A DNA stretch of 15,147 nucleotides from an uncultured Trueperaceae bacterium (GCA_937911855.1 CALDPK010000193.1:1-15147), one strand, 5' to 3'. Shown: positions 1-7,006, numbered from the stretch's first letter. Notes: generated by a model not told the origin, from the sequence alone. Numbers and translations: made by a program.

Positions 1-180
1 CCCGACCTGCGCCAGCAGGTCGTCGTGGTCGTCCAGCCCCGCCAGGGCGGCGAACTGATAGTACGGCTGGAATCGTTCGGCGACCCGATCGTGACAGCAA
101 CCGTGCGCGGAGCCGTACACGCGGTTACCGAGTGGGTGCTGGAGCAGCCCGGCCTGACGCTCAAGTCCCGCTTCTACTGA
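1..180 (+). CDS. C-terminal fragment of unidentified protein
   Basis: An open frame enters from the left edge and stops at TGA 178-180, leaving 59 residues. Codon use looks like real coding sequence (G/C-rich third positions) and no rival frame is as good. The visible end contains RLESFGDPIVTATVRG and then AVTEWVLEQPGLTLKSRFY. The helix ending in WVLEQPGL slightly recalls the last helix of dihydrodipicolinate reductase (DapB), but the other DapB hallmarks lie outside the window, so I do not assign it. The gene ends 7 bp before the GIY-YIG start and is probably co-transcribed with it. The start and most of the protein are missing. Confidence 0.6.
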   Translation, partial: PDLRQQVVVVVQPRQGGELIVRLESFGDPIVTATVRGAVHAVTEWVLEQPGLTLKSRFY

Positions 181-187
181 CCCCAAT

Positions 188-448
188 ATGCCTGACTGGT
201 TCGTCTACGTCCTGCGCTGCGCTGATGACAGCCTGTACACGGGCGTGACGACCGACCTGGACCGGCGTCTGCTGGCCCACAACGGCGGAACCGGCGCGGC
301 GTACACGCGGGCGCGCCTGCCAGTGACCCTGCTCTACAGCGAACCGGCGGACGGCCGTTCGCAGGCGCTGAAGCGCGAGCTGCAGATCAAGAAACTGCCG
401 CGCAGACGCAAGCTGGAACTGATCGATTCAGCCGCTGGCAGCAGCTGA
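188..448 (+). CDS. GIY-YIG superfamily nuclease (YhbQ/UPF0213-like)
   Basis: An 86-residue single-domain protein, the usual length for stand-alone YhbQ-type GIY-YIG proteins. The N-terminal strand pair shows the family signature as YVL (Y7) and YTG (Y17), followed by the conserved DLDRRLLAHN helix with arginines at 26-27. A basic tail has the typical LKRELQIKKLPRRRK run, where E64 is the likely metal-binding glutamate. The family cuts or binds DNA and some members are linked to repair; the exact substrate here is unknown. The ATG at 188 has no Shine-Dalgarno sequence and lies just after the upstream stop, so translation may be coupled. The final codons form the left arm of an 11-bp inverted repeat that reaches the mazG promoter. 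Confidence 0.9.
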   Translation: MPDWFVYVLRCADDSLYTGVTTDLDRRLLAHNGGTGAAYTRARLPVTLLYSEPADGRSQALKRELQIKKLPRRRKLELIDSAAGSS

Positions 449-498
449 ATCAGCCCAAAGTAAACACTGCAGGTCACTGAGAAGACGGCTGCCAGCGG
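432..498. repeat. 11-bp perfect inverted repeat flanking the GIY-YIG/mazG gap
   Basis: CCGCTGGCAGC at 432-442 is perfectly complemented by GCTGCCAGCGG at 488-498, with 45 nt between. The left arm encodes the last residues of the nuclease. The right arm lies in the spacer of the proposed mazG promoter, just before its -10 element. Inside the loop is a small palindrome, GCTGAaTCAGC (444-454), covering the nuclease stop codon. It may be an operator or an RNA structure in read-through transcripts. No T-run follows, so a classical terminator is unlikely. Confidence 0.5.
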
Positions 499-505
499 TT
501 AATGT
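477..505 (+). promoter_or_regulatory. Putative leaderless promoter of mazG
   Basis: A -35-like CTGAGA (477-482, 4 of 6 to TTGACA) and a TANNNT -10 element TAATGT (500-505) are separated by 17 bp. The -10 ends 5 nt before ATG 511, so transcription would begin at or very near the start codon. The same hexamer-to-start distance recurs at 7059-7070 and 12130-12141. There is no Shine-Dalgarno sequence before ATG 511, in keeping with a leaderless mRNA. Confidence 0.5.
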
Positions 506-510
506 GGGCC

Positions 511-1119
511 ATGGATCGACTGCTGGACACAATGCGGCGGCTGCGGGCACCCGACGGCTGCCCCTGGGATCAGGAACAGACTCACGAAAGCCTGAGACCT
601 TACCTTCTCGAGGAAGCCGCCGAAGCGACTGACGCACTGGAATGGGGCACCCGGCAGGAGTTCGTCTCGGAACTGGGCGACGTGCTCCTGCAGATAGCGT
701 TTCACGCGGTCATCGGCGAACAGGAAGGCACCTTCACTTACGGCGACGTCGAAGAGGCGATCGTCAGCAAACTCGTGCGGCGCCACCCCCACGTCTTCGG
801 GGACGTCAAGGTGTCAGGCGCCGACGACGTACGTGCCAACTGGCTGCAGATAAAAGAAGAGGAACGCCGTGAACGCGGTGAAACCGAAGACGCTGCCGCC
901 AGCATCTCGGTCAGCCTGCCCGTGTTCATGCAGGTCAAGGAAGCCCACGAGAAAGCCGGCCTCAAAGCCAGAGAAGGCACCGCATTGCCAGCAGGCTCCT
1001 CTGACGCTGCCGGCCTGGCGCGCCACATCGTCGACCTGGCGCTGCTCGCCAGTGAACAGGGCATCGATCTGGAACTCGCCGTGCGCGACGAGATCCGCGC
1101 CAGACTGCAGGACACGTGA
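511..1119 (+). CDS. mazG: Nucleoside triphosphate pyrophosphohydrolase MazG
   Basis: Hydrolyses (d)NTPs to NMP and pyrophosphate, cleaning non-canonical nucleotides from the pool. The 202-residue product opens with the family's MDRLLDTMRRLR...GCPWDQEQTHESL, then the metal-binding EEAAE (34-38) and ELGDVLLQ (54-61), and RRHPHVFGD near 91-98. The second MazG repeat is shortened: SLPVFMQVKEAHEKAG and a final GIDLELAVRDEIRARL remain, but the EExxE/ExxD metal residues between them are replaced by a short linker. E. coli MazG is about 60 residues longer. ATG 511 is preferred over ATG 502 because it fits the family start and lies 5 nt after a TANNNT -10. The stop (1117-1119) overlaps the Nudix ATG by one base. 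Confidence 0.93.
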   Translation: MDRLLDTMRRLRAPDGCPWDQEQTHESLRPYLLEEAAEATDALEWGTRQEFVSELGDVLLQIAFHAVIGEQEGTFTYGDVEEAIVSKLVRRHPHVFGDVKVSGADDVRANWLQIKEEERRERGETEDAAASISVSLPVFMQVKEAHEKAGLKAREGTALPAGSSDAAGLARHIVDLALLASEQGIDLELAVRDEIRARLQDT

Positions 1120-1694
1120 TGGACTGGCAGAGGCTGCGCGAACTGCTGGCCGAACGCCAGACCGAAGACTGCCCCGGTGACAGCAAGGCCCGTGCCGGGA
1201 TACTCGTACCGGTCCTCGAGTCCGAGACCGGCCCTGAACTGCTGTTCACCGTCCGCTCCAGCAACTTGAGGCGCCACCCGGGCCAGATCGCCTTCCCCGG
1301 CGGTCACGTGGACCCCGGCGAGACGCTCCTGCAGGCCGCTTTGCGGGAAACCATGGAGGAAGTCGGCCTTCATGTGGCTGAACGCAACGTACTCGGCCGG
1401 CTGGATTCCCACCCGTCACCGTCCGGCAGCTGTGCCACGCCGTTCGTGGCTACGGTCAGCTGGCCCAGTGAACTGACCCTGAGTGAAGACGAGGTGGAAA
1501 GCACCTTCACCGTGCCGCTGGCCGAGCTGCTGCAGATAACCCCCAGCAGCCAGCTCGTCCACCACCAGGGCTGGAACCGGCTCCTTCACTCGTACGACTG
1601 GCAGGGCATGCAGATCTGGGGCCTGACTGGCAACGTCCTGCACCAGCTGCTGGGCCTGATCAGGCGCGCCGATCCCGTGGCGGTGGCCGGTTGA
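1119..1694 (+). CDS. Nudix hydrolase, CoA pyrophosphatase-like (NudL type)
   Basis: The 191-residue protein has a complete Nudix box at about 62-84, reading G-x5-E...REtMEEVGL, with catalytic E77, E80 and E81. Just before it is the NudL/UPF0035 signature LLFTVRSSNLRRHPGQIAFPGG, which marks enzymes that split coenzyme A or its derivatives into phosphopantetheine and 3',5'-ADP; this specificity is inferred from the motif. The alternative GTG at 1116 lies directly before ATG 1119. ATG 1119 overlaps the mazG stop (TGATG), so translation is probably coupled. Together with mazG it forms a pair removing damaged or surplus nucleotide-type metabolites. The 3' end overlaps the next gene by 4 bp. Confidence 0.9.
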   Translation: MDWQRLRELLAERQTEDCPGDSKARAGILVPVLESETGPELLFTVRSSNLRRHPGQIAFPGGHVDPGETLLQAALRETMEEVGLHVAERNVLGRLDSHPSPSGSCATPFVATVSWPSELTLSEDEVESTFTVPLAELLQITPSSQLVHHQGWNRLLHSYDWQGMQIWGLTGNVLHQLLGLIRRADPVAVAG

Positions 1695-3160
1695 AACGCA
1701 AGGACCTGAAAGTCACGCGCGGCAAGGAACGCTACACCTGGTCGACCGGCGAGATCGTCGAGGCACTCCAGGGGGCTGGCGTCCTGACCGACGCGGCCCT
1801 GGGCATCGCGCGCACGCTTGAGACTCAGCTGCTCGCCAGGCCCGAATCCAGGATCAGCCTCGAGGAACTCGTCAAACGGCTGGAAAAGCTCATCGCGGAG
1901 CGCGTCAACCCCCAGATAGCAGGGCGGTTCGCCAAGCAGACGCCACCGTTCGTCCCCCTGAAAGTCAGGTCCGGCGACACTACCGAGAAGCTCAGCGTCA
2001 GGAAGCTCGCCCGTTCGCTTGAGTCGATCGGCCTGAAGTTCAAGGCCGCCAACGGTATCGCCCGTCAGGTGGAGCAGACCCTGCGGACGCAGGGCCGGGA
2101 AACGGTGCCGTCGGTCGTCGTGTCGCACCTTGTGGCCATCGCGCTCGAAGCAAGCTACGGCCGGGAAGTGCGCGCCCGTTTCGAGGCGACGCTCGGCAGG
2201 CCGGCAGAGATCTATATCATCGAGCCTGACGGCAGCGCGCTGCCGTTCTCCCGCGGTGTGGTGTCACGGTCGATGATGGCCGTCGGACTGGGACCCGAGA
2301 TGAGCTACCGGCTGGCGGACGCCATAGAGAACGGGCTGTGGACCCGGCAGGAGCAGCGCGTGCCGAGGTCAGAGATCCGCAGGCTCGTCACCGAGAAACT
2401 GCGCGAGGAAGCCGGCGAGCAGTTCGCGCGCCGCTACGACCTGCTGCACAGCTTCAGGGATTCCAGCCGGCCGACCATCGTCCTGGTGGGCGGCGCGCCG
2501 GGGGTGGGGAAGAGCACCATCGCCGCGGAACTCGCCTACCGGCTGGGCATCGGCCGGCTCGTGTCGACTGACTCGATCCGCGAGGCGCTGCGCTCGCTCA
2601 TAAGCAAGGAACTGAGCCCCGTGCTGCACGCCAGCACCTTCAACGCGTGGAAAGCGGACCTGCTGCCGGCCGAAGGCGCGGGCATGGAACCGGCGCCCGG
2701 CCAGGTCATTCGCGGCTTCATGGCACAGGTACGCATGCTCGGTCCAGCCATCAACGGGATCATCAGCCGCACCTTCGACGAAGCGTCATCCATCGTCCTC
2801 GAGGGCGTGCACCTGGTGCCGGGCGCAACCATGTCCATGGACAACCAGGACTTCGGCGACGCCCAGGTCATCCCCGTGCTGCTGGTGGTGCGCAGCGAAG
2901 AAAGCCACCTGGACCATTTCGCGGTCCGCGAGCGCCAGACGTCCTCGAAACGTATGCAGAAATATTACGCAGAACACTTCCGCGAAGTACGAATCCTTCA
3001 GCAATACCTGATCGAACAGGCCGAACATGACGGGGTGCCGGTCATCGACGCCACCGATGCGGACGACGCGGTCGAAGCTGCGCTCCACCACGTGCTCGGC
3101 AGCCTGTTCGCGTCGCGCCTGAACAACATCGAACACCGGGGCAGCGAGCAGTCGGGGTAG
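1691..3160 (+). CDS. 2-phosphoglycerate-kinase-like P-loop kinase with three ATP-cone-like modules
   Basis: The C-terminal half (about 260-470) is a P-loop kinase of the 2-phosphoglycerate kinase family: Walker A GGAPGVGKST at 267-276, then VSTDSIREALRSL, and a Walker B-like strand SIVLEGVHLVPG (367-378). In methanogens this enzyme makes 2,3-bisphosphoglycerate, the precursor of cyclic diphosphoglycerate; the substrate here is unproven. The N-terminal half shows three successive modules of about 80 residues (roughly 6-82, 88-166, 174-252), each with an ATP-cone pattern: a short strand, a helix ending in a hydrophobic-glycine turn, a paired helix, then a basic helix. Archaeal homologues have one such region and about 300 residues; this has 489. 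The start is TTG 1691, overlapping the Nudix stop (TTGA). A downstream start is possible but would cut into module one. Confidence 0.82.
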   Translation: MKRKDLKVTRGKERYTWSTGEIVEALQGAGVLTDAALGIARTLETQLLARPESRISLEELVKRLEKLIAERVNPQIAGRFAKQTPPFVPLKVRSGDTTEKLSVRKLARSLESIGLKFKAANGIARQVEQTLRTQGRETVPSVVVSHLVAIALEASYGREVRARFEATLGRPAEIYIIEPDGSALPFSRGVVSRSMMAVGLGPEMSYRLADAIENGLWTRQEQRVPRSEIRRLVTEKLREEAGEQFARRYDLLHSFRDSSRPTIVLVGGAPGVGKSTIAAELAYRLGIGRLVSTDSIREALRSLISKELSPVLHASTFNAWKADLLPAEGAGMEPAPGQVIRGFMAQVRMLGPAINGIISRTFDEASSIVLEGVHLVPGATMSMDNQDFGDAQVIPVLLVVRSEESHLDHFAVRERQTSSKRMQKYYAEHFREVRILQQYLIEQAEHDGVPVIDATDADDAVEAALHHVLGSLFASRLNNIEHRGSEQSG

Positions 3161-3178
3161 CCAGAAAAGCCACCCCGA
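3152..3178 (+). terminator. Hairpin at the end of the kinase gene (possible terminator)
   Basis: TCGGGGTAGC (3152-3161) pairs with GCCACCCCGA (3169-3178), leaving a 7-nt loop CAGAAAA and one A-C mismatch. The stem includes the kinase stop codon. No T-tract follows, so it would be a weak or Rho-assisted terminator, or an mRNA 3'-end stabiliser. It separates the upstream operon from the ABC transporter genes 40 bp further on. Confidence 0.45.
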
Positions 3179-3218
3179 TTCAGCCGCCACGTGTTCTAGA
3201 CTGTGGTCAAGGAGCATG

Positions 3219-4160
3219 ATGCCTGAACCGGCACTGAAAACCACTTCCCTGACGAAACAGTACCGCGGCCGCCCGGTCGTGCGTAACCTTGATTTCCACG
3301 TCTCACCCGGCGAGGTCTACGCCCTCGTGGGCCCCAACGGGGCGGGCAAGACGACGGTCATCCGGCTCGTATCCGGACTCGCCTTCCCGACCAGCGGCGA
3401 AGTGAAGCTGCTGGGCGGCGACCCGCACCGCGACCCCAAGGTCCGCGCCGGCCTGGGAGCGATGGTCGAGGCACCCGCAGCTTTCTACCCGTACCTGACG
3501 GGCCGCGCCAACCTGCAGCTGCAGGCCAGCCTGGCCGGCGGCGTCAGTGAAGAGCGGATCAGCGAAGTCCTGAACATGATGGAACTCGGCCCGGCCGCAG
3601 AGCGCAAGGTGGGCGTCTACAGCCTTGGTATGCGCCAGCGGCTCGGCGTGGCCGCCGCCATAATGACCAACCCGAAGATGCTCATCCTCGATGAACCGGC
3701 CAGCGGCATGGATCCGCTAAGCCTGCACCTGGTCCACCGCGTGCTGCGCGACGCCGCCCGCGACGGAGCAGCGGTGCTCATCTCCACCCATCACCTCGAG
3801 GAAGTTGTCCACTACTGCTCGCGGGTGGGCATCATGGAAGCCGGCGTGCTGGTGGACGAAGTGAACCTGAAACAGCGAGGCCAGCGTTACCGCGCCCGCG
3901 TGTCCGACGTTCACGCCGCGGTGGTGGCCCTGCAGGTGCAGCCGTTCGTTGAGGACGCGCGCGCCCGCGACCAGGAAGTCGTCTTCAACGTGACCGACAA
4001 GGAGCGGCTTGGTCGGGTGTCCGTCGTCCTGGGCGCCGCCGACATCGAACTGTTCGAACTGAGCCCCGACGTCTTCAACCTGCGGGGTTACTACTACGAG
4101 CGGATGGCCGGCTCGCGCGGCAAGCGGCCCTTCGAAACCCAGGAGGTAGTCCGCCCGTGA
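3219..4160 (+). CDS. ABC transporter ATP-binding protein
   Basis: A single nucleotide-binding domain of 313 residues that powers the adjacent ABC-2 permease at the inner face of the membrane. All motifs are present: Walker A GPNGAGKTT (about 38-46), signature YSLGMRQRL (134-142), Walker B MLILDEPASGMDP (154-166) and the switch histidine in STHHLEE (189-195). The lack of an import-type binding protein and the pairing with an ABC-2 permease point to an exporter such as the CcmA/DrrA type. About 80 residues after the core form a small C-terminal domain ending in YYYERMAG. AAGGAG at 3209-3214 lies 4 nt before ATG 3219 but only 1 nt before ATG 3216, so 3219 is chosen. The substrate cannot be told from sequence. 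Confidence 0.92.
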   Translation: MPEPALKTTSLTKQYRGRPVVRNLDFHVSPGEVYALVGPNGAGKTTVIRLVSGLAFPTSGEVKLLGGDPHRDPKVRAGLGAMVEAPAAFYPYLTGRANLQLQASLAGGVSEERISEVLNMMELGPAAERKVGVYSLGMRQRLGVAAAIMTNPKMLILDEPASGMDPLSLHLVHRVLRDAARDGAAVLISTHHLEEVVHYCSRVGIMEAGVLVDEVNLKQRGQRYRARVSDVHAAVVALQVQPFVEDARARDQEVVFNVTDKERLGRVSVVLGAADIELFELSPDVFNLRGYYYERMAGSRGKRPFETQEVVRP

Positions 4161-4933
4161 TGCTCACCCTGCTGCGACAGGAACTGGGCAAGGTATTCCG
4201 CCTGGCCAGCGTGCGGTTCAGCCTGGTGCTGCTCGTACTGCTGCCCGTCCTGTGGGCTTATGCACCCGGCATCTTCGACGTGTACGGGGTTTTCATCGTC
4301 TCGGGCTTCCAGGTCCCGGCCCTCAGCCTGCTGTCTGGCATGGAGTTCCTGTTCCCGCTGCTGGTCGCGATCATAAGTTCAGAACTGCTCGGAACCGAGA
4401 TCAGCCTGGGCACGCTGCGCGCCACCCTGCTCAGGCCTGTCACCCGAGCGCAGTGGCTCCTGGCCAAGCTGGTGGTGGCAGCCCTGCTGCCGTTCGTCCT
4501 GCTGGGCTTCGTCCTGCTGGTGTCACTGCTGGCCGGGTTGTTCTACGGCTACGGCGACTTCGTCGGCGGCACCGGACTTGGTGCAGGCGGCCTGGTGGGT
4601 CAGGGCATGACCGGCGCCGGCCAGGCGCTGACCGAGCTGCTGCGCGCCTACCTGGTCGCCGCCTACAGCCTGGTGCCCGTCAGCCTGCTGGCTCTGTTCC
4701 TGACGGTCATCTTCATGAACGCCGCCAGCGGCGCGCTGGCCACGCTGGGCATACTTATCCTGAGCGGCCTGCTCGTCGTGTTCTCGTGGCTCAGCACCTT
4801 CCTGCCGACGACGCAGCTGAACGCATATCTGGCTACCAGCCAGCAGCTCGTCACCCCGCTTATCCTGATAACCGTGTACTCGATAACCTTTGCGCTGCTG
4901 GCAGTAGCCACGTTCGAGCGGAAGGATTTCTGA
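4160..4933 (+). CDS. ABC-2 type transporter permease
   Basis: A 257-residue membrane protein with six hydrophobic segments, near 17-40, 54-78, 101-131, 162-187, 190-217 and 234-253. The sequence SSELLGTEISLGTLRATLLRPVTR after the second segment is the typical cytoplasmic coupling region of ABC-2 permeases. A glycine-rich loop (GGTGLGAGGLVGQG, about 136-149) lies between segments 3 and 4. A strong Shine-Dalgarno AGGAGGT (4141-4147) precedes two candidate starts, GTG 4157 and ATG 4160; ATG is chosen because it gives the same TGATG stop/start overlap seen at 1117-1121 and 4931-4935, but GTG has the better spacing. It forms the exporter with the upstream ATPase. Confidence 0.9.
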   Translation: MLTLLRQELGKVFRLASVRFSLVLLVLLPVLWAYAPGIFDVYGVFIVSGFQVPALSLLSGMEFLFPLLVAIISSELLGTEISLGTLRATLLRPVTRAQWLLAKLVVAALLPFVLLGFVLLVSLLAGLFYGYGDFVGGTGLGAGGLVGQGMTGAGQALTELLRAYLVAAYSLVPVSLLALFLTVIFMNAASGALATLGILILSGLLVVFSWLSTFLPTTQLNAYLATSQQLVTPLILITVYSITFALLAVATFERKDF

Positions 4934-5967
4934 TGAGGTTCCCCCTGGCTGCACTGCTTGCACTGCTGCTGGGCAGCTGTGGCCTGGCCCAGTCGATCGC
5001 CTACACGGTGCAGGTGGTGGCGGTGTCCGACCAGTCGCAGGCGTTCAGCCTGATCCGCGACCTGGGCATGGACAATTTCCCCGCCTACGCAACCCGGGCG
5101 ACCACCGAGCAGGGTGACGTGGTCCGGGTCCGCGTCGGTGGCTTCGCCAACCGCGCCGCCGCCCTGCTGTACGCGGAGACGATGCCTGACTTCCCGAGTC
5201 CCGGCAACCGGCCGCTGCCGGCACTGGCTGACAACATCCCCACCGGCATAATGCCGCTCGAACCGCGCCTGCTTCTGGACACTGACCTTGCCGGGTTCAC
5301 GCTGCTTGACTGGGACGGTTCGCTGGCGCTGCAGGTACGACCCGACCCGGCCGCGCCGCGCCGCTACACGCTGCTGCTGGAAGGCAGCTCGGTCGAGTTC
5401 GACGCCTGGAGGGCGTGGCCTGACGGCAGCGGCCTGGTGCTCAGGTACCGTGACCTGCCGCTCTGGCCCCCGGACTGGGCTGACCTGGACGAGTCAGCAC
5501 TCGAACTCGAGGCGCAGACGCAACTGGATTTCCTGGCAGCCCGCCTTGGTGTGGACGAAGATGAGCTGGCAGCCGCGGTGCGTGACCGCGGTGGCGTGCC
5601 CGTCCTGGTCGTCCTGGAGCGCTTCAACCCGTGGCTGAGCCTCGAGATAGGCCAGCTGCTGGCCGTCACCGTGCCGGGAGCCGCGTATTCCGGCCCGTGG
5701 CAGGGCGGCCTGCTGGGTGACGAGGACGCGCCCGAAGCGACAGCCAGCGTCGTGCTTGAAGTGAGCAGCGACCTCGAGGCCGTGGACCGGCTCGAGACAG
5801 AGGACTGGACGCTGGAGGCTGACGGCCAGTTCATGCTGCAGTCGACCCCCGCTGCGAACCGCAGCTGGCGTGCTGCAGTGGGAGCGCCCCTCTGGACGGA
5901 CGGCACTTTCGTGCTGGCCCGCCACGAGGGGCGCTTCCTTCTTTACGACTTCGTAAGCAGACAGTAA
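4933..5967 (+). CDS. Exported SPOR-domain protein
   Basis: A 344-residue protein starting at ATG 4933, which overlaps the permease stop. An N-terminal secretion signal (MRFPLAALLALLLGSCGLAQ) ends in LGSC, a passable lipobox with C16 as the lipid anchor; signal peptidase I cleavage after LAQ is the alternative. Residues 22-88 match a SPOR domain (AYTVQVVAVSDQSQAFSLIRDL, then VVRVRVGGFANRAAALLYA), a fold that binds denuded peptidoglycan glycan strands. The remaining 250 residues are not recognised: they look globular, rich in beta strands and acidic, with a possible helical part (about 185-215) and no membrane segment. Coupling to the ABC pair suggests that it works with the transporter in the envelope. 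The same frame stays open far upstream inside the permease gene, but that part is not coding. Confidence 0.78.
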   Translation: MRFPLAALLALLLGSCGLAQSIAYTVQVVAVSDQSQAFSLIRDLGMDNFPAYATRATTEQGDVVRVRVGGFANRAAALLYAETMPDFPSPGNRPLPALADNIPTGIMPLEPRLLLDTDLAGFTLLDWDGSLALQVRPDPAAPRRYTLLLEGSSVEFDAWRAWPDGSGLVLRYRDLPLWPPDWADLDESALELEAQTQLDFLAARLGVDEDELAAAVRDRGGVPVLVVLERFNPWLSLEIGQLLAVTVPGAAYSGPWQGGLLGDEDAPEATASVVLEVSSDLEAVDRLETEDWTLEADGQFMLQSTPAANRSWRAAVGAPLWTDGTFVLARHEGRFLLYDFVSRQ

Positions 5968-5968
5968 T

Positions 5969-5993
5969 GCTGCCCGGTTCAGTCCCCGGCAGC
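5969..5993. terminator. Hairpin between convergent SPOR and trxB genes
   Basis: GCTGCC-C-GG (5969-5977) pairs with CC-C-GGCAGC (5985-5993) around a 7-nt loop TTCAGTC, with one C-C mismatch. It fills the 11-bp gap between the two stop codons and includes the end of trxB. Because it works on either strand it may serve as a shared terminator, although neither strand has a following T-run. Confidence 0.35.
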
Positions 5994-6956
5994 CACCGCA
6001 ACGGCCGGCTGGGCGACCTCGTTCTCGGCAAGCCAGCGTTCGACTGACATCGCCGCGCGCGTGCCGGCACCGATGCTGGTACCCAGCTGGCGGTAAACCT
6101 CATCAGCCACGTCACCCGCGGCGAATATGCCCGGGACGTTCGTGTAGATCTCGTCTTTCACCGCCACGTAACCGGTCGGTCCCAGTTCCACGGTGTCCTT
6201 GAGCCAGTCGGTGTTGGGGATGTGGCCGATGTAGACGAAGACGCCGTCGGCTTCGATCACGCGTTCCTCGCCCGTGACCGTGTCATGGACGCGCACGCCG
6301 GTGACCTGGCCGTCCTGGCCGAGTACCTCATCGACTACCTTGTTCCATTCGAAGTGCATCTTGTCGCTGGCGAAGGCGCGTTCCTGCGCGACCTTGTTGG
6401 CGCGCAGCTCGTCGCGGCGGTGGATGACCGTCACCTTGTCCGCGAACTTGGTGAGGAACAGGCCTTCTTCGATGGCTGCGTCACCGCCGCCGACCACCAC
6501 GACGTTCCTGCCGCGGTAGAAGAACGCGTCACACGTCGCGCAGGTGGATACGCCCCGGCCGAAGAACTCGTCTTCGCCCGGCACGCCCAGCTTGCGGGGG
6601 TTGGCCCCGACCGCCAGGATGACGGCGCGGGCGACGTAATCCTGTTCGTAGCCCCGGACCTGGAAGCGGCCGTCAGGCCGCCTGGCCAGCGAGGTCACTT
6701 CTTCCATCAGGATGCGAGCGCCGAATTTCTCCGCCTGTTGCACCATCCGCTGCGAGAGTTCCGGACCGGAAATCGCTTCCGGGAAACCGGGGTAGTTCTC
6801 GACGTCTTCCGTCTGGGCGATCTGCCCGCCGGGCAGACCTTTCTCCAGGATCAGGGTGTCCAGCTGACCACGGCTGGCGTAGATGCCTGCCGTCAGTCCT
6901 GCCGGGCCCCCTCCGACGATTACAACGTCTGTTTCAACTGTGGTTCTGTCGCTCAC
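5979..6956 (-). CDS. trxB: Thioredoxin reductase (NADPH)
   Basis: A cytosolic FAD enzyme that passes electrons from NADPH to thioredoxin. With the chosen start it has 325 residues, normal for low-molecular-weight bacterial TrxB. The FAD-binding GGGPAGLTAGIYASR starts near residue 15, the redox CATC is at 139-142, the NADPH site is VVVVGGGDAAIEEG (about 152-165) followed by HRRDELRA (179-186), and the second FAD motif is IFAAGDVAD (277-285). The start is GTG 6956-6954, with Shine-Dalgarno GGAGGG (6966-6961) 4 nt before it. An in-frame GTG at 6971 would add five residues and lies 7 nt after a -10-like TAATAT, so a leaderless longer form is possible. Transcribed divergently from the oligopeptidase gene. 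Confidence 0.96.
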   Translation of the reverse strand: MSDRTTVETDVVIVGGGPAGLTAGIYASRGQLDTLILEKGLPGGQIAQTEDVENYPGFPEAISGPELSQRMVQQAEKFGARILMEEVTSLARRPDGRFQVRGYEQDYVARAVILAVGANPRKLGVPGEDEFFGRGVSTCATCDAFFYRGRNVVVVGGGDAAIEEGLFLTKFADKVTVIHRRDELRANKVAQERAFASDKMHFEWNKVVDEVLGQDGQVTGVRVHDTVTGEERVIEADGVFVYIGHIPNTDWLKDTVELGPTGYVAVKDEIYTNVPGIFAAGDVADEVYRQLGTSIGAGTRAAMSVERWLAENEVAQPAVAVAAGD

Positions 6957-6960
6957 GATT

Positions 6961-6984
6961 CCCTCCGTCACTGACCCGATATTA
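6961..6984 (-). promoter_or_regulatory. trxB -10 element and ribosome-binding site
   Basis: Read on the minus strand, TAATAT (6984-6979) is a good -10 element; I found no convincing -35. Transcription would start near 6971-6972. GGAGGG at 6966-6961 then lies within a leader of about 15 nt and supports GTG 6956. The in-frame GTG at 6971 falls almost exactly at the predicted transcript 5' end. Confidence 0.5.
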
Positions 6985-7006
6985 CCATCGCAGCTGCGGA
7001 TTTTGC

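Noticed and set aside
1..180. Naming the first fragment DapB
   Set aside because: Only a WVLEQPGL-like last helix supports it; the DapB catalytic and substrate motifs are outside the window and the preceding residues do not fit well.
738..1412. Minus-strand open frame across mazG and the Nudix gene
   Set aside because: It is Ser/Ala/Arg-rich and matches nothing; both plus-strand genes have complete family motifs.
4252..4932. Upstream extension of the SPOR protein frame through the permease gene
   Set aside because: The frame is open but reads as Arg/Pro/Gly-rich sequence with no domain, lies entirely inside a convincing permease gene, and the signal peptide begins exactly at ATG 4933.
6222..6974. 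Plus-strand open frame opposite trxB
   Set aside because: It is the complement of a certain trxB, with repeated Asp/Val/Ala-rich sequence typical of antisense frames in GC-rich genes.
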